A stretch of 64,000 nt of DNA from Shewanella sp. 1CM18E (GCF_023161665.1 NZ_JALNTW010000003.1:186001-250000), one strand, 5' to 3'. Shown: positions 17,885-28,042, numbered from the stretch's first letter. Numbers and translations: made by a program. Notes: generated by a model from the letters alone, not told the origin.

Positions 17885-20373
17885 AATGCAATCTCAACCG
17901 GGCCGCTAAATGAACTTACTGCAGGTACTTTACCTTGATACTTTTCGTAGTCAACAAGACAAGTATAAGCAGAACAAGCCTGTGCAAGCTTAGAGGTACC
18001 AATGTCTAAAGTTAAGGTATTTGGATCGCCGTAACTACAGATTGCACCAATTTTTGCGCCGCCTTCTTTGCTGCCGTCTTCACCCACAGGGCCGTACCAA
18101 GCACCCTCTTCGATACGGATAACGCCACGAGGGAATTTTTCCGATACCACAGCACCAGCCAGTAACTGCCCGCGGTCGTTAAACACGCGTACAATGTCAC
18201 CTGATTTAATGCCACGTTTCTTAGCATCTTCAGGGTTTAGGTATACAGGCTCGCGACCGTTAACAGTGTAAGTTTCACGGAACTCTTCTGATTCACACAT
18301 TTGTGAATGCAGACGCTTGTCTGGGTGGCAAGACTGCATCCAAATTGGGTGCTTGTCTGAACCTGGACCGCCATGGCTACGTTCTGCTTTTTCCATCCAA
18401 GTTGGGTGGCCTGGGCAGTCATCGTATTCATATTGAGCAATCTTACGGCTGAAGATCTCAATCAAACCTGATGGTGTACCAAGTGGGTTGATCTCTGGAT
18501 CATCTCTAAATGCCGCGTGACGTACCCAAGGCTTACCTTCGCCAAAGTATACGTAACCTTCTTTCCAGAACTCTTCGAACTCAGGCATTTCAAACTTGCC
18601 GGCGTTGGCAGCTTTACAGTCGTTGTATAGCTTCACTAACCAGTCATGCTCAGTCATGCCGCGAGTGTATTCTTTCTCTTTACCCAGTAGTGCAGCAAAG
18701 CGAGTGAAGATCTCGAAGTCTGAAAGACTTTCAAATAACGGCTCAACCATTTTCTGCATTGCAAGCAAACCACGGTTTGCATATGCGCCGTAGATGTCGA
18801 TGTCATTACGTTCAAACGTGGTACATGCAGGCAGTACTATGTCTGAGAAACGACAAGTTGCCGTCCAGTTCATATCGATCGATACGATGCACTCAAGCTT
18901 GTGGAACGCTTTCTTCATGCGGTTACGATCTTGGTGATGGTTCCATGGGTTGTTACCTGAGAACACCATCATCTTAATGTCTGGATACGTCACTTTAGAG
19001 CCGTTTGAGTCAATGGTTTTACCAGGCTCTAGGATTGAGTCAATCCAACGCGCAACTGGAATAGTGTTGCTCGCGCCTTTGAAATCATTGCTATCAAAAA
19101 TAGGCTTCTGGCCTTCATCAAGGTTACGTGGGAACGCACCTGGCGCCGCAGCACCTGAAGATGGAACACCAATACTTGAGTAGTGGTGACCATAGCTAAT
19201 ACCGCCGCCTGGTAGGCCGATTTGGCCAATCATGGTTGCAAGTACCGCTGCCATCCAGTAAGGCTGCTCACCGTGTTGTTGACGCTGAATACACCAGCCC
19301 ATCAACATCTGGGTGCGATCTTTAGTCATTACCTTAGCAAGGTCACGGATGATTTCTGCTGAAACACCAGTGATCTCTGCTGCCCACTCAGGTGTTTTCT
19401 CAACACCGTCAGTTTGGCCCTTAATGTAAGGTAAGAACTTATCGAAGCCTAAGCTGTAACCTTCAATGAACTTAGTGTCATGAAGGTTCTTTTCTACCAT
19501 TTCGTGAGCAATACCTAGCATTAGCGCTACGTCGGTTTGCGGATTAATGTAAAGTTGCTCACAACCTAGGTATTGCTGTGTTTTCGTGACGACAGGGTCA
19601 ATACTGATCACACGAATTTCGCCTTTGGCTACTTTCTCTTTTAACTGAGCAAGGTAAGCGTAAGACTCATGTGTTTCAGCGTTCCAGCCGACTTGTAGGT
19701 TCTTGTATGGATCATTCGACCATAAAATGATGGTTTTAGAATGCTCCAGAATTAACGACCAAGAGGTACCTTGAGCGTAAACTTCAGTAGAACCTAAGAT
19801 GTAAGGCAAAATGGTTTGGCCTGCACCTGTTGAATAGTCACCAATCTTCTTAACGAAGTTACCGTGCATGCCTACCGCGCGTTGCATGTGGCTGGTGCTT
19901 GAGTGCAACTGACCTGTTGCGCGCCAACCTGTTTGCCCTGCGTGTAGTCCTGATGGACCATACTTAGTTTGCACTTCATCAAGTGAATCTTTAAATAGGC
20001 GTAATGCCTTATCCCAAGTCACACGTACAAAGCGGAAATCACCGCGTTGTGTGGTATCGCTTTGGTGACCTTTTAATAAAAAGTCTAAGCGTACCATTGG
20101 GTAGCGAACGCGTGATGGGTTGTAAACTAAGCCCTTAATACCGTTGATCATATCTGTTGGATACATATCGGTATCGAAAGGTTTAACTTCAGAGATCACG
20201 CCGTTCTTGCGCTTCATCTTGAACGCACCGAAGTGCGCTCCTGTGGTTAGCCAGCCGTCAGATGCATCTGCACCAGCTGCCGCTAAAGCGTTTAGTGGCG
20301 CAAGTACTGATGATCCGCTAAGTACGACATAAGATGTTCCTACTAAGCCTTTTAGAAAGTCTCTTCTGTTCAT
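17881..20373 (-). CDS. torA: Trimethylamine-N-oxide reductase TorA
   Basis: The 830-aa periplasmic molybdoenzyme reduces TMAO to trimethylamine. The N-terminus [20 protein letters not shown] is a twin-arginine signal. The body is the bis-MGD DMSO/TMAO-reductase fold. The stretch [12 protein letters not shown] corresponds to the region that carries the Mo-ligating serine in this family. Cofactor-contact motifs such as [26 protein letters not shown] and [10 protein letters not shown] are visible, as is the C-terminal molydopterin-dinucleotide-binding domain ([25 protein letters not shown]). Unlike catalytic subunits with an Fe-S site, no N-terminal cysteine cluster is present. It lies 14 bases after torC. 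Confidence 0.95.
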   Translation of the reverse strand: MNRRDFLKGLVGTSYVVLSGSSVLAPLNALAAAGADASDGWLTTGAHFGAFKMKRKNGVISEVKPFDTDMYPTDMINGIKGLVYNPSRVRYPMVRLDFLLKGHQSDTTQRGDFRFVRVTWDKALRLFKDSLDEVQTKYGPSGLHAGQTGWRATGQLHSSTSHMQRAVGMHGNFVKKIGDYSTGAGQTILPYILGSTEVYAQGTSWSLILEHSKTIILWSNDPYKNLQVGWNAETHESYAYLAQLKEKVAKGEIRVISIDPVVTKTQQYLGCEQLYINPQTDVALMLGIAHEMVEKNLHDTKFIEGYSLGFDKFLPYIKGQTDGVEKTPEWAAEITGVSAEIIRDLAKVMTKDRTQMLMGWCIQRQQHGEQPYWMAAVLATMIGQIGLPGGGISYGHHYSSIGVPSSGAAAPGAFPRNLDEGQKPIFDSNDFKGASNTIPVARWIDSILEPGKTIDSNGSKVTYPDIKMMVFSGNNPWNHHQDRNRMKKAFHKLECIVSIDMNWTATCRFSDIVLPACTTFERNDIDIYGAYANRGLLAMQKMVEPLFESLSDFEIFTRFAALLGKEKEYTRGMTEHDWLVKLYNDCKAANAGKFEMPEFEEFWKEGYVYFGEGKPWVRHAAFRDDPEINPLGTPSGLIEIFSRKIAQYEYDDCPGHPTWMEKAERSHGGPGSDKHPIWMQSCHPDKRLHSQMCESEEFRETYTVNGREPVYLNPEDAKKRGIKSGDIVRVFNDRGQLLAGAVVSEKFPRGVIRIEEGAWYGPVGEDGSKEGGAKIGAICSYGDPNTLTLDIGTSKLAQACSAYTCLVDYEKYQGKVPAVSSFSGPVEIAL

Positions 20374-20387
20374 TACGCTATGTCCTA

Positions 20388-21566
20388 TTAGTGAGCTGAC
20401 TTATCGAAAGTTGATGAATGCTCTTGTAAATACTTTTGTACCAAAGCCTGTGTATCTTGATCCATGTTGACGAATGCGATCATGCCTTGGAACATACCTG
20501 GCCATGTGTTGGCATCAAAATGCGCTTCAGCTGGCTGAGTGTGACATACACTACATGCTGTGCTGTATGTGCTACGAGCGTAATCCCATAGTGGTTGCAG
20601 ATCAGTTAGCAAGTAGTCAGTATCAGTCCAGATATCTGCTTCAACACGTTGCCATTTTAGGCCTGTCATTGGATCTTCTTTCTCTTCGAAAGTCTTAATC
20701 ACACCTTCTTCAAGCGCAGCATCTTTAGTTAGCTGAGCCGATAGAATGTTTAAGCCAAAGTCGTAGTAGATCACGCGGCCTGCACCGATTTTCTTTCTCC
20801 AGCCAGTGATACCAATCTTAGCTCGAGTGCCTTTCACTTCTAGTACTTTTACTTTAGTCGCAATGTTAAGTGTACCTGCTTCAACGTCAGTTTTTTCGTT
20901 GAAGAATAAAGGCTTAGTTAGTGCAGTAAAGTAAGTTTGACCCACTTGAACACCGCTAACACCACGACCCACTTCTGCGATTAACTCTGGTGCACGAGCG
21001 GTACCCATTTCAGGTAGCTTGTGCGCAATACCTTTGTGGCAATCAACACAGCTTTGGTCTAGCTCTGCAGCGCGCTTCATTTGCTTAACGGCTAGCTTAG
21101 ACATGCTGTCCCAGTCCATTGAATCGTACTGGTGACAGTTTTTACATGCTGCTGACTTATCACGGTCAAAACGTTTCCACTCACGGCTTGCCATTTCAAG
21201 ACGCTTAGCTTCAAACTTCTCAGGCGTATTGACGGTGTTAAATAACCAACCGTATACGTCGTGAGAGGCTTCTAGTTTACGAGCAATTTTACGGCCATAG
21301 TCATGGGGTACGTGACAGTCTGGACATGTTGCACGAACGCCTGAGTGGTTTGAAAAATGCACTGTCTGCTGCAGTTCTTGGTAAGGCTTACTTTCCATGC
21401 TGTGGCAGCTGATACAGAACTCTTCAGTGTTAGTCGCTTCAAGTGCAGTGTTAAAACCGCCCCAGAAGATAATGCCCATTAGAAAGGCAGAAATACTGAC
21501 ACTTCCTAAGGTTAGGTATTTAGCTGGTTTAGTCAGTGTGCGCCAGATGTTAAGTAACCATCTCAT
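20388..21566 (-). CDS. torC: Pentaheme c-type cytochrome TorC
   Basis: The 392-aa protein has one N-terminal membrane anchor ([19 protein letters not shown]), a NapC/NirT tetraheme domain (CISCH, CPDCH, CKNCH, CVDCH) and a C-terminal domain with a fifth heme (CSVCH, near residue 339). It takes electrons from menaquinol and passes them to periplasmic TorA. Apo-TorC is known to feed back negatively on TorS in E. coli. It lies 39 bases after torE and 14 before torA. Confidence 0.95.
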   Translation of the reverse strand: MRWLLNIWRTLTKPAKYLTLGSVSISAFLMGIIFWGGFNTALEATNTEEFCISCHSMESKPYQELQQTVHFSNHSGVRATCPDCHVPHDYGRKIARKLEASHDVYGWLFNTVNTPEKFEAKRLEMASREWKRFDRDKSAACKNCHQYDSMDWDSMSKLAVKQMKRAAELDQSCVDCHKGIAHKLPEMGTARAPELIAEVGRGVSGVQVGQTYFTALTKPLFFNEKTDVEAGTLNIATKVKVLEVKGTRAKIGITGWRKKIGAGRVIYYDFGLNILSAQLTKDAALEEGVIKTFEEKEDPMTGLKWQRVEADIWTDTDYLLTDLQPLWDYARSTYSTACSVCHTQPAEAHFDANTWPGMFQGMIAFVNMDQDTQALVQKYLQEHSSTFDKSAH

Positions 21567-21605
21567 AACGGCATCCTCGTAATAAATTTAAAAATGTAAT
21601 TGAAA

Positions 21606-21776
21606 TTAGTGAGACGCAACGCCACTAAATGTAAGCATGATCCAGATAACCAAGCCGTAGGCGCTAACAAATGTGGCGGCTAATGCTGGAAATAGAATGA
21701 AGATGATAAAGCCTACAGCCTTTAGTTCATCTTTCTTGTTGCTAACGTGTTCTTTTGGGGGACATTGCTCAGTCAT
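21606..21776 (-). CDS. torE: Small membrane protein TorE (NapE/TorE family)
   Basis: The 56-aa protein begins MTEQCPPKEHVSNKKDELKA and continues with one transmembrane helix (VGFIIFILFPALAATFVSAYG, then LVIWIMLTFSG). Length, topology and position as first gene of torECAD match TorE of Shewanella. Its role is not well established; a structural or electron-transfer accessory function in the membrane is assumed from NapE. Confidence 0.88.
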   Translation of the reverse strand: MTEQCPPKEHVSNKKDELKAVGFIIFILFPALAATFVSAYGLVIWIMLTFSGVASH

Positions 21777-21854
21777 GACTGTGTGCTCCGGCTAATCGAT
21801 ACTTTTTGATTAAGGTAAGTATAGTTAGTTAATGTGAATAGCGATGAGGGCATC

Positions 21855-21894
21855 AATGAATGAGATAAGACAACTTATGACAAAATATGAATGG
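21855..21894 (-). promoter_or_regulatory. Candidate array of four TorR decamers upstream of torECAD
   Basis: Read on the minus strand, contiguous decamers run CCATTCATAT, TTTGTCATAA, GTTGTCTTAT, CTCATTCATT. The first matches CTGTTCATAT at eight of ten bases, and the next two at six. They end about 79 bases before the torE start, the placement expected for activator sites. Confidence 0.6.
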
Positions 21895-21984
21895 ATTTCT
21901 CATCATGTATTTTATTATTAATTTAGTCTTAATTTTATATCAGTTTTAGCTATATTTTTAAATGCTAAATAATGTTTCTTGCCA

Positions 21985-22030
21985 TAAAAAAGCACCAAAA
22001 ATAGTCAAGGTAGACTGATTTTTAGTGCTT
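21985..22030 (-). terminator. Terminator of the DUF2956 gene
   Basis: A long imperfect stem (AAGCACCAAAAATAGTC with GACTGATTTTTAGTGCTT) is followed by T6 on the minus strand. It separates the DUF2956 transcript from the torE promoter region. Confidence 0.75.
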
Positions 22031-22077
22031 AATTGTTCGGTTTGTCGAGAAAGAGGATTGCTACAAAGCCAAGCGCT

Positions 22078-22467
22078 TTATTGCGTAAATACGATGTAGG
22101 CGATAAAACCAATCCAACTTAGGGTGAGCAAACCCCAAGGTAGGTAAGGGCTAGCAGCTCTATCTTCAATATTGCTATGGTCTTGTTCGGCGATGTTGGC
22201 CTCGCGCGCTTTGGCACGATTTTCTTGTTTGCGTGCTTTATCACGCTCTCTGGCCTTACCTTTTTGCAACTTTTTGTATTCGGCAATGCCTTTTTCAATG
22301 CCTTGGGCAATCAACTTAGTTTGCTCTTTGGTTTGTCCAGGCTTCTGTGTCGATTTAGCGACTTGTAGTGCTTCTGTTTTGGTTTCGTCAGAAATTGCTT
22401 TTTTTGCGGCTGATGTTTGCGCGCCAGATTTTTTATTGGATGCTTGATTTGTTTGGGTTGTTGCCAT
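22078..22467 (-). CDS. DUF2956 family membrane-anchored protein
   Basis: The 129-aa protein has a Lys/Gln/Thr-rich N-terminal half, the conserved core ALQVAKSTQKPGQTKEQTKL..GIEKGIAEYKK, a strongly basic stretch (KARERDKARKQENRAKAREAN) and a single C-terminal transmembrane helix (LPWGLLTLSWIGFIAYIVF). This is the DUF2956 layout. Function is unknown. It is monocistronic, with its own terminator. Confidence 0.8.
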   Translation of the reverse strand: MATTQTNQASNKKSGAQTSAAKKAISDETKTEALQVAKSTQKPGQTKEQTKLIAQGIEKGIAEYKKLQKGKARERDKARKQENRAKAREANIAEQDHSNIEDRAASPYLPWGLLTLSWIGFIAYIVFTQ

Positions 22468-22669
22468 GGGTATTTGAATGCTTAGCGAAGAATAAGCGCA
22501 CTATATCAGCTCTGCTTAGGGATGTGCAGTGCACTGCCAGATGCAAAGATTAAACATGATTTAGAAGCAGTTGTGGATGCTTATTCAAGTGGTGGCCTAA
22601 ATAAGCATCCAGACAAATATTAACTAATGATGGCAGCTAATTAGTGGCTAATCACATTTGTGTAGCAAG

Positions 22670-24124
22670 CTAGCTTGCAAGTGATTGTGAAGCTGCCTCT
22701 TGTGTCACTGTAATTGGGTTTTCTGCAAGGAACTCAAATAAACCGGTTTGCATATTGACGTTCCAAAAGCGTCCCGCAAGGGTTAGCGCTAAGGTGTTTT
22801 TGTGCAAGGTGGCTAAGCCATTTATTTGCCAAGCGCTAAACAGTGGCATCAGATGCTGCGTCATATTGCTGGACAATAAGTTTAACTCTAGTTTACCGCT
22901 GTCTAAGCCTCTTTTTAAAATGGCATCTAAACTGGCAGATGGATTAGGGCTCATTAACATGCCGGGTACTTGCACTGGTACTTGCACTGGTACTTGCACT
23001 GGTACTTGTACCGGAACAGATGGCGCCTGTACTGCTTGGGTTGATTTAGTTTCAAGCTCTGTTGATGCCTCATCATGAGCCAAATGCCACTGCTTTAAAT
23101 CGCGAGCGTTCATACAGCCGTGACCATGAATACTGCCGCCGGCGCCAGCACCAAAGGGTAAAATCTCAATACCACTTTTAGCTAGACTGTTATATACACT
23201 GCGCTCTCGGCTATCTCGACGCCAATGGCAGCTTGACAGTCGTTGCCAGTTTTGCGATTCAAAGTGATTAGCACCACTGGCGTACATGTTGGCGCGAGCT
23301 TGGCTGTCGGCTTGATATTCACTTAATGCAGTGCCGAGGATTTTGCCTTTTTCTCGAGCATGATCAATACGGGTGCCGCTTAAGCCGATGAGTTGGTATA
23401 GATCCACGCCATGCACGCCACTATCAATAACCGCTTGTAAGTCTTGCTGCCAAATGTCTGCGGTTTGACCGGGTAGGCCGAAGATAAGGTCAATCACAAT
23501 ACTGGCACTTGGGTGCTGACTAAGTTGGTTTAGTCGATTAAGCAGGAAGTCTTTATCGTCAAAGCGTCCAGCAGCTTGGCGCACTTGAGTGTCAAAGCTT
23601 TGTACACCGAATGAAAAGCGATTAAAGCCGTTTGCCGTTGAGTTATGCCACTTATCGTCGTCAAAACCGTTGAGCCTACCTTCTAATGTGACCTCGGCAT
23701 TTTCTATAAGCGGAAAACGGCTAATGGCTTCACCAAGCAGTTTTACTTCATTACTGCTTATATCGGTGGGCGTGCCGCCACCTACATAAACAGTATTAAA
23801 CGGCTGACTTTGTGCCAGCGGCGTGTCGGCGGCAATTTTTAGCTGCTCAGTTAAGCGTTGCATATAACGGTTAATGCGCTGCGGATTAGTACCATTTTCA
23901 AAGAAGTTACAGAAAGTGCAGCGCTTGCGGCAAAACGGAATATGAATATAAAGCGCACGCTCAGTTGCTTGACTTGGTTGCTGCCACCATTGTTGCCATT
24001 GCTCAGGCTGCAGAAACACCGGTCGGCTGCCGCTTCGACCTGCATGGGGGGCACTTTTGACTTTAAAAGCATGTTGCAGGGGATCTGGGCTGGCAATACC
24101 CGTCATGGTTGGCGTTAGAATCAT
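22670..24124 (-). CDS. hutW: Anaerobic heme-degradation radical SAM enzyme HutW/ChuW
   Basis: The product is about 484 aa from ATG 24124. ATG 24139 is possible but lies only 13 bases from the Fur box. The radical-SAM motif is IPFCRKRCTFCNFF (CxxxCxxC), followed by NTVYVGGGTPTDIS, and the HemN-like ending is present. ChuW/HutW opens the heme ring anaerobically by methyl transfer, releasing iron. A Fur box directly upstream indicates iron repression. The protein contains an odd VQVP repeat near residues 370-388, where the family normally has a short linker. Confidence 0.88.
   Translation of the reverse strand: MILTPTMTGIASPDPLQHAFKVKSAPHAGRSGSRPVFLQPEQWQQWWQQPSQATERALYIHIPFCRKRCTFCNFFENGTNPQRINRYMQRLTEQLKIAADTPLAQSQPFNTVYVGGGTPTDISSNEVKLLGEAISRFPLIENAEVTLEGRLNGFDDDKWHNSTANGFNRFSFGVQSFDTQVRQAAGRFDDKDFLLNRLNQLSQHPSASIVIDLIFGLPGQTADIWQQDLQAVIDSGVHGVDLYQLIGLSGTRIDHAREKGKILGTALSEYQADSQARANMYASGANHFESQNWQRLSSCHWRRDSRERSVYNSLAKSGIEILPFGAGAGGSIHGHGCMNARDLKQWHLAHDEASTELETKSTQAVQAPSVPVQVPVQVPVQVPVQVPGMLMSPNPSASLDAILKRGLDSGKLELNLLSSNMTQHLMPLFSAWQINGLATLHKNTLALTLAGRFWNVNMQTGLFEFLAENPITVTQEAASQSLAS
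22965..23014 (-). repeat. 12-bp tandem repeat inside hutW
   Basis: Four contiguous copies of GGTACTTGCACT (the last diverged to GGTACTTGTACC) encode PVQVPVQVPVQVP in the minus-strand reading. The repeat keeps frame (12 bases, four residues), so copy number changes would only lengthen the linker. Confidence 0.9.
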
Positions 24125-24152
24125 CACAGCTCTCAACATAAAAAGTTATTTT

Positions 24153-24171
24153 GATAATGATAATTATTATC
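24153..24171. promoter_or_regulatory. Fur box upstream of hutW
   Basis: GATAATGATAATTATTATC matches the Fur consensus GATAATGATAATCATTATC at 18 of 19 bases. It overlaps the region just before the hutW start, so iron-dependent repression by Fur is expected. Confidence 0.9.
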
Positions 24172-24440
24172 AAATGGTTTTTTAGTGCGTTTGATCAATT
24201 AATTCTTCTTTGCAATGTAAAGATGAGCTTTGAAAAACGGTCGTGTCTGGCTGGAGAGTAGGGATCACAATTGCTTGCACCCTCTGTTTATGTTGCTGAT
24301 AGGGCGGGATTTAACGGTATGATTTGCTTCTTATTTTTGCTGGTGTCACCAGCTTTTTAAATCTTAATAGATGAAGTGCTTGAGACTAATTAAATTAGTC
24401 ATCGTGTAGCCCGCAGTGACATTTTAATCTGAGCAGGGCA
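24172..24440. other. Spacer between the hutW Fur box and the PACE gene terminator
   Basis: I see no credible coding sequence or structured element in these roughly 270 bases. Confidence 0.5.
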
Positions 24441-24473
24441 TAAAAAAGCCCATGAGAACTGCTCATAGGCTTA
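24441..24473 (-). terminator. Terminator of the PACE transporter gene
   Basis: On the minus strand, AAGCCTATGAG and CTCATGGGCTT form an 11-bp stem with a 5-base loop and a T6 tail, 20 bases past the stop. Confidence 0.85.
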
Positions 24474-24493
24474 ATTAGTTCACAGAAAGTGAT

Positions 24494-24919
24494 TTAACAG
24501 CTTACAGCACGCTGGCGGATAATAAATGCTCTTGCGTGATCATAGGCAAGGTTATACAAAAAGGCGTAAATGGTAATAAATACTGTGACACCTAAGTCCA
24601 TAATCAGCGCTTCAATAATACCAATATCTAGCATGTAGGCGATAACGGGTACGGTAAAAAACAGTAAGCCGATTTCAAATAAGCTCACGTGCAGCACACG
24701 TATTTTAAAAGGGCGTTTTTCTTTATTGCCAGTAACGACTTGGTCAAATAGCCAGTTAAAAATAAAGTTCCATGTCATTGCCATCGTGGCAATGATTATC
24801 ATCATACCTGATAAGGAAACCACTTCATGATCAGTAAAGATTGCTAAACCAATAATGGAAAATGTAACTGCTAATACTTCAAACAAAACTGAATGAAATA
24901 TCCGCTCTATAATACTCAT
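24494..24919 (-). CDS. PACE family multidrug/biguanide efflux transporter
   Basis: The 141-aa protein has four transmembrane helices forming two tandem BTP domains: IIERIFHSVLFEVLAVTFSIIGLA with an ending MTWNFIFNWLFD, then RVLHVSLFEIGLLFFTVPVIAYML with ITIYAFLYNLAYD. This is the PACE (AceI-type) pattern, including the conserved glutamate in helix 1 and the NW/LYN(L)xYD motifs. Members export chlorhexidine and short-chain diamines; substrates here are unknown. It is divergent from a LysR regulator, the aceI/aceR arrangement. Confidence 0.88.
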   Translation of the reverse strand: MSIIERIFHSVLFEVLAVTFSIIGLAIFTDHEVVSLSGMMIIIATMAMTWNFIFNWLFDQVVTGNKEKRPFKIRVLHVSLFEIGLLFFTVPVIAYMLDIGIIEALIMDLGVTVFITIYAFLYNLAYDHARAFIIRQRAVSC

Positions 24920-25002
24920 TGTGCGCCTCGAAATACCTAGTTCAAAAAAGAACGACTCTGTAAAGGGACGCAGATTATTGCAGAAATTTGCTATAGATAA
25001 AG

Positions 25003-25022
25003 TTAACAGCTATCACTGTTAA
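25003..25022. promoter_or_regulatory. Candidate LysR-type operator between the PACE and LysR genes
   Basis: TTAACAG..CTGTTAA forms a 7-bp inverted repeat with a 6-base centre in the divergent intergenic region, about 40 bases before the lysR start. Assignment to the adjacent regulator is inference. Confidence 0.5.
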
Positions 25023-25061
25023 TGATAGTCTGCGGCGCATAATCGAATTTAGGTGATAAAT

Positions 25062-25958
25062 ATGTACAGTTTTGAGCAGCTAAAGATTTTTGTCACAGTA
25101 TGTGAAAGTGGCTCTTTCTCAGCTGCAGCACGTAAATTAAAACGGGCTCAGTCGGGAGTGAGTCAAGCGGTGGCTAACTTAGAGATAGCTATCAACCAAG
25201 AGCTATTTAACCGCGATAAAAATACCCCAGTACTGACAGAAAACGGCAAAGCCTTACTGCCAATCGCCTATTCGATATTGCATCAGCAGCAGTATTTTGA
25301 TCAGAAAATAGTCGCGCTGAGTCAAGAAGATGAGCATGAGCTGGTTATCGCGGTTGATGAAAGCCTAATGAGTGATGAGCTGTTGGCGATGTTGGCTCCA
25401 TTGGCTGATAAGTATCCGGTGACCCATTTTGAAATCATTAGTGCCTCAACTTTTGATGTAGAAGAGCTTGTTCGTAAAGGTAAGGCGCAGATAGGCATTG
25501 TTTACGCTGATGGTGAGCTTAAAGTGGATATGGACTTTTTTACTCTTGGGCAAGCGCGTTTTTTAACGATAGCTTCGCCTCAGCACGAGTTGGCCAAACT
25601 GCCGTTAGTGCAAGACTCTGATCTAAAGTCTTATCGTCAGTGTGTACACCGTAGCGCCAAGCAGCGCGAATTATGGTTTAGTTATGCGATTAGTTCGAAG
25701 CTATGGTATGCCAACACTCATCAAACCTTAATTAAACTTGTTGAACAAGGTGTAGGTTGGGCGGTTGTGCCTGAATCATTAATTGAGGCCAGGATCTCGC
25801 GTGGAGATATAGTGCTGCTGCCTGTTGCTCACGAGTATCACGGCTGGCTAACGGCTGTGGGCTGCATAGTATCTCGCAGCCACGGTTCAGGACCTGTGCT
25901 TGATAGCGTAATAGAGGTTTTGCAGGATAAGTTTTTAACTAGTGAGCCGGTTAGTTAA
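25062..25958 (+). CDS. LysR family regulator divergent to the PACE transporter
   Basis: The product is about 298 aa. The start is ATG 25062, with AGGTGA seven bases upstream; an in-frame GTG lies nine bases earlier. The N-terminal LysR helix-turn-helix (FEQLKIFVTVCESGSFSAAARKLKRAQSGVSQAVANLE) is followed by a substrate-binding domain. By analogy with AceR it probably activates the divergent efflux gene in response to a substrate. Confidence 0.9.
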   Translation: MYSFEQLKIFVTVCESGSFSAAARKLKRAQSGVSQAVANLEIAINQELFNRDKNTPVLTENGKALLPIAYSILHQQQYFDQKIVALSQEDEHELVIAVDESLMSDELLAMLAPLADKYPVTHFEIISASTFDVEELVRKGKAQIGIVYADGELKVDMDFFTLGQARFLTIASPQHELAKLPLVQDSDLKSYRQCVHRSAKQRELWFSYAISSKLWYANTHQTLIKLVEQGVGWAVVPESLIEARISRGDIVLLPVAHEYHGWLTAVGCIVSRSHGSGPVLDSVIEVLQDKFLTSEPVS

Positions 25959-25989
25959 GACTGCGTAGGCTGAATCTGTTCAAATAAAG

Positions 25990-26565
25990 CTAGTCAGATA
26001 AAGCGCTAAAGCGAGCTAAGTTAGCTTTTTCTCTATCCATAACCGATAGCTCGTGCTGCATCAATAATTGTAATTTATCAGCGTTAACCGGTGTTGTTGC
26101 CTCAAGATAACTTAAGTCTAAACTGGCAAATAGCTGGCTAAAAATTAGCTTGGCTCTAGGCATATGAAACTCTGATGTCACCACGTAAAGCTTATGGCAT
26201 TTTAGCTTTTTAATAATTTCAATGGCTAAGGTCGCATCTTCAAAGGTAAAGCGGCTCAGGGCTATATCTGCAAATGCAGTTTCAGGTACGCCTTGGCTGA
26301 TTAAATAGCGCTGGCCATACACTGCGTGTGGTGTGTTAGTTTGATTAAAGTGAGCGCCAAAACCACCTGTCAGTAACAATTTACTTTGCGGTGACTCTCG
26401 ATAGGCTTTTAGCGCTGTTTGGCAGCGAGAAAGCGCGATATCAGATAAGTTACCTTGATCATCGTTGGGCGCACCAAGCACTATAATGACAGAATGAGCT
26501 GTTGAATTAGTTACAGAGCTAGCTGTTGAATTAATTGTTGAATTCGCCACCTGATTGCTACTCAC
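25990..26565 (-). CDS. YdcF family (DUF218) protein
   Basis: The 191-aa protein has the DUF218 core: SVIIVLGAPND at the first strand, LLLTGGFGAHFNQ, a Ser/Thr-Glu-His-Met motif (VVTSEFHMPRAKLIF) and acidic residues. Family members such as SanA/YdcF are linked to envelope functions or nucleotide binding; the role here is unknown. The N-terminus (MSSNQVANSTINSTASSVTNST) is a short NST-rich repeat with no signal peptide. It follows the DHFR-like gene by 33 bases and is probably cotranscribed. Confidence 0.8.
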   Translation of the reverse strand: MSSNQVANSTINSTASSVTNSTAHSVIIVLGAPNDDQGNLSDIALSRCQTALKAYRESPQSKLLLTGGFGAHFNQTNTPHAVYGQRYLISQGVPETAFADIALSRFTFEDATLAIEIIKKLKCHKLYVVTSEFHMPRAKLIFSQLFASLDLSYLEATTPVNADKLQLLMQHELSVMDREKANLARFSALSD

Positions 26566-26598
26566 TTTGCATTATTTCCTTATCTAGCCATTGTGGTT

Positions 26599-27132
26599 TT
26601 ATCTTTGTCGTACAAAGGTGTTTTGCACTAAATGATCAACTAAGCGCTCAGCCTTAACATGCTTAAACTTAAGCGGTGCTGCCAGCTCCCCGAAAAGTGG
26701 AATACCGCCGCCGAGCAAAACTGGGATTGTGGTAATAATCAGCTCATCAATTAAATCATGCTGTAAGAAACCTTGAATGGTTTTGCCCCCGTCGATATAG
26801 AGGTTTTGATAGCCTTGGCTGTTCAGTGTTGCAATCACTTCTGTTAGTTCACCTTTAATCAAAAACACTTTGCCTTCGAGTCCCTCAGGGACTTTGGTTA
26901 AGGTGTTACTGAGAACAAAAACAGGCTTAGTGTATGGCCAATCAATGCCAAAGCTGAGTACTATCTCTAAGGTATTACGCCCCATTATTAGCGCATCAAT
27001 CCGCGCCATAAATTCACCAAATCCAAGATCTGAACCATCAGGATTAGGAATGTCATGTAACCAATCCACTTGATTGTTTTTGTCTGCAATAAAACCATCG
27101 AGGCTGGTGGCGATATAGACGATATTGGTCAT
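26599..27132 (-). CDS. Dihydrofolate reductase family protein (RibD C-terminal-like)
   Basis: The product is 177 aa. The ATG at 27132 is preferred over an in-frame GTG at 27150. Features are NIVYIATSLDGFIADKNNQVDWL, ALIMGRNTLEIVLSFG, LYIDGGKTIQGFLQHDLIDELIITTIPVLLGGGIPLF, the pattern of the DHFR/RibD_C superfamily of NAD(P)H-dependent reductases. The specific substrate is unknown, and it is not the essential folA type. Confidence 0.85.
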   Translation of the reverse strand: MTNIVYIATSLDGFIADKNNQVDWLHDIPNPDGSDLGFGEFMARIDALIMGRNTLEIVLSFGIDWPYTKPVFVLSNTLTKVPEGLEGKVFLIKGELTEVIATLNSQGYQNLYIDGGKTIQGFLQHDLIDELIITTIPVLLGGGIPLFGELAAPLKFKHVKAERLVDHLVQNTFVRQR

Positions 27133-27190
27133 AGTAAGCTCTGTTATCACTTAGGGAAGGTTAATAAAAGAGAGTGTACTTTAAGGCGAT

Positions 27191-27227
27191 AAAAAAGCGA
27201 GTCGTAACTGGATTAGTTGTGACTCGC
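27191..27227 (-). terminator. Terminator after hmuV
   Basis: GCGAGTC(G)TAACT pairs with AGTTGTGACTCGC, 11 of 13 positions, and T6 follows on the minus strand. It closes the heme-uptake operon. Confidence 0.8.
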
Positions 27228-27253
27228 ACTATGGGTAATAAGGCTAGATTATT

Positions 27254-28042
27254 TTAAAATAGCAGCGGTGTTTGCTTGCCAGGTTCCATCACCACCACAG
27301 GATCGTAGTGCCACACTTGTCTTATTGTTTCCGCTGTTAGGGTCTCACTTGGAATACCATCACTCACAATACAGCCATTTTCCAGTACCACTAATCTGTC
27401 GGCGTAACGCGAAGCTTGATTCAAGTCGTGTAGCACCACAATAACTGCGTAATTTTGCTCATGGGCAAGGCTACGCGCTAAAGCAAGCACTCTGTGTTGC
27501 TGAGCCAAATCTAACGCTGAGGTGGGTTCGTCCAGCAACAAAATCGGCGGCAACTCTGATTGCGCTAATTGGGTTAATACTCGCGCCAGTTGCACCCGCT
27601 GCTTCTCGCCACCAGAAAGGGTTGGGTAACTGCGCTCTTTTAAGTGTGACAGTGCCACTTGTTCAAGTTGTTCACCAACCAGCCTTTTGCCCTGTTTTTG
27701 ATTAAGCGATAGCGGGTAAAGTCCCATTTCAACGACTTCTCTTGCCTTAAACGGGAACGTAAGCGATGCGTGTTGTGGCAGCACGGCTAGTGACTTAGCT
27801 AATCGTTGGCGATCCCAGTGGTTGATTGCCTTACCGTAGACTTCAATCAATCCTGCTTCTAGCTCAACCTCCTGACAAAAGCTTTTCAGTAGTGTGGATT
27901 TCCCCGCGCCATTAGGGCCGAGTAATGCGGTAACTTGGCCGGCTTTTATGGTTAAATTGATGTCCGTTAGCACGGGTTTATGGCCAATGCGCACTGACAA
28001 ATGGTTGACCTCAAGTACTGGCATTTGTGTGTCTGTTTGCAT
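27254..28042 (-). CDS. hmuV: Heme ABC transporter ATP-binding protein HmuV
   Basis: The 262-aa ATPase has Walker [10 protein letters not shown], signature LSGGEKQR, Walker [13 protein letters not shown] and the H-loop [15 protein letters not shown]. It powers HmuU to move heme across the inner membrane. It starts 10 bases after hmuU and ends the tonB-exbB-exbD-hmuTUV unit. Confidence 0.92.
   Translation of the reverse strand: MQTDTQMPVLEVNHLSVRIGHKPVLTDINLTIKAGQVTALLGPNGAGKSTLLKSFCQEVELEAGLIEVYGKAINHWDRQRLAKSLAVLPQHASLTFPFKAREVVEMGLYPLSLNQKQGKRLVGEQLEQVALSHLKERSYPTLSGGEKQRVQLARVLTQLAQSELPPILLLDEPTSALDLAQQHRVLALARSLAHEQNYAVIVVLHDLNQASRYADRLVVLENGCIVSDGIPSETLTAETIRQVWHYDPVVVMEPGKQTPLLF

Noticed and set aside
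22965..23014. 12-bp repeat in hutW as a frameshift or sequencing artefact
   Set aside because: The repeat is a multiple of three and the frame is open across it, so it is a real in-frame repeat.
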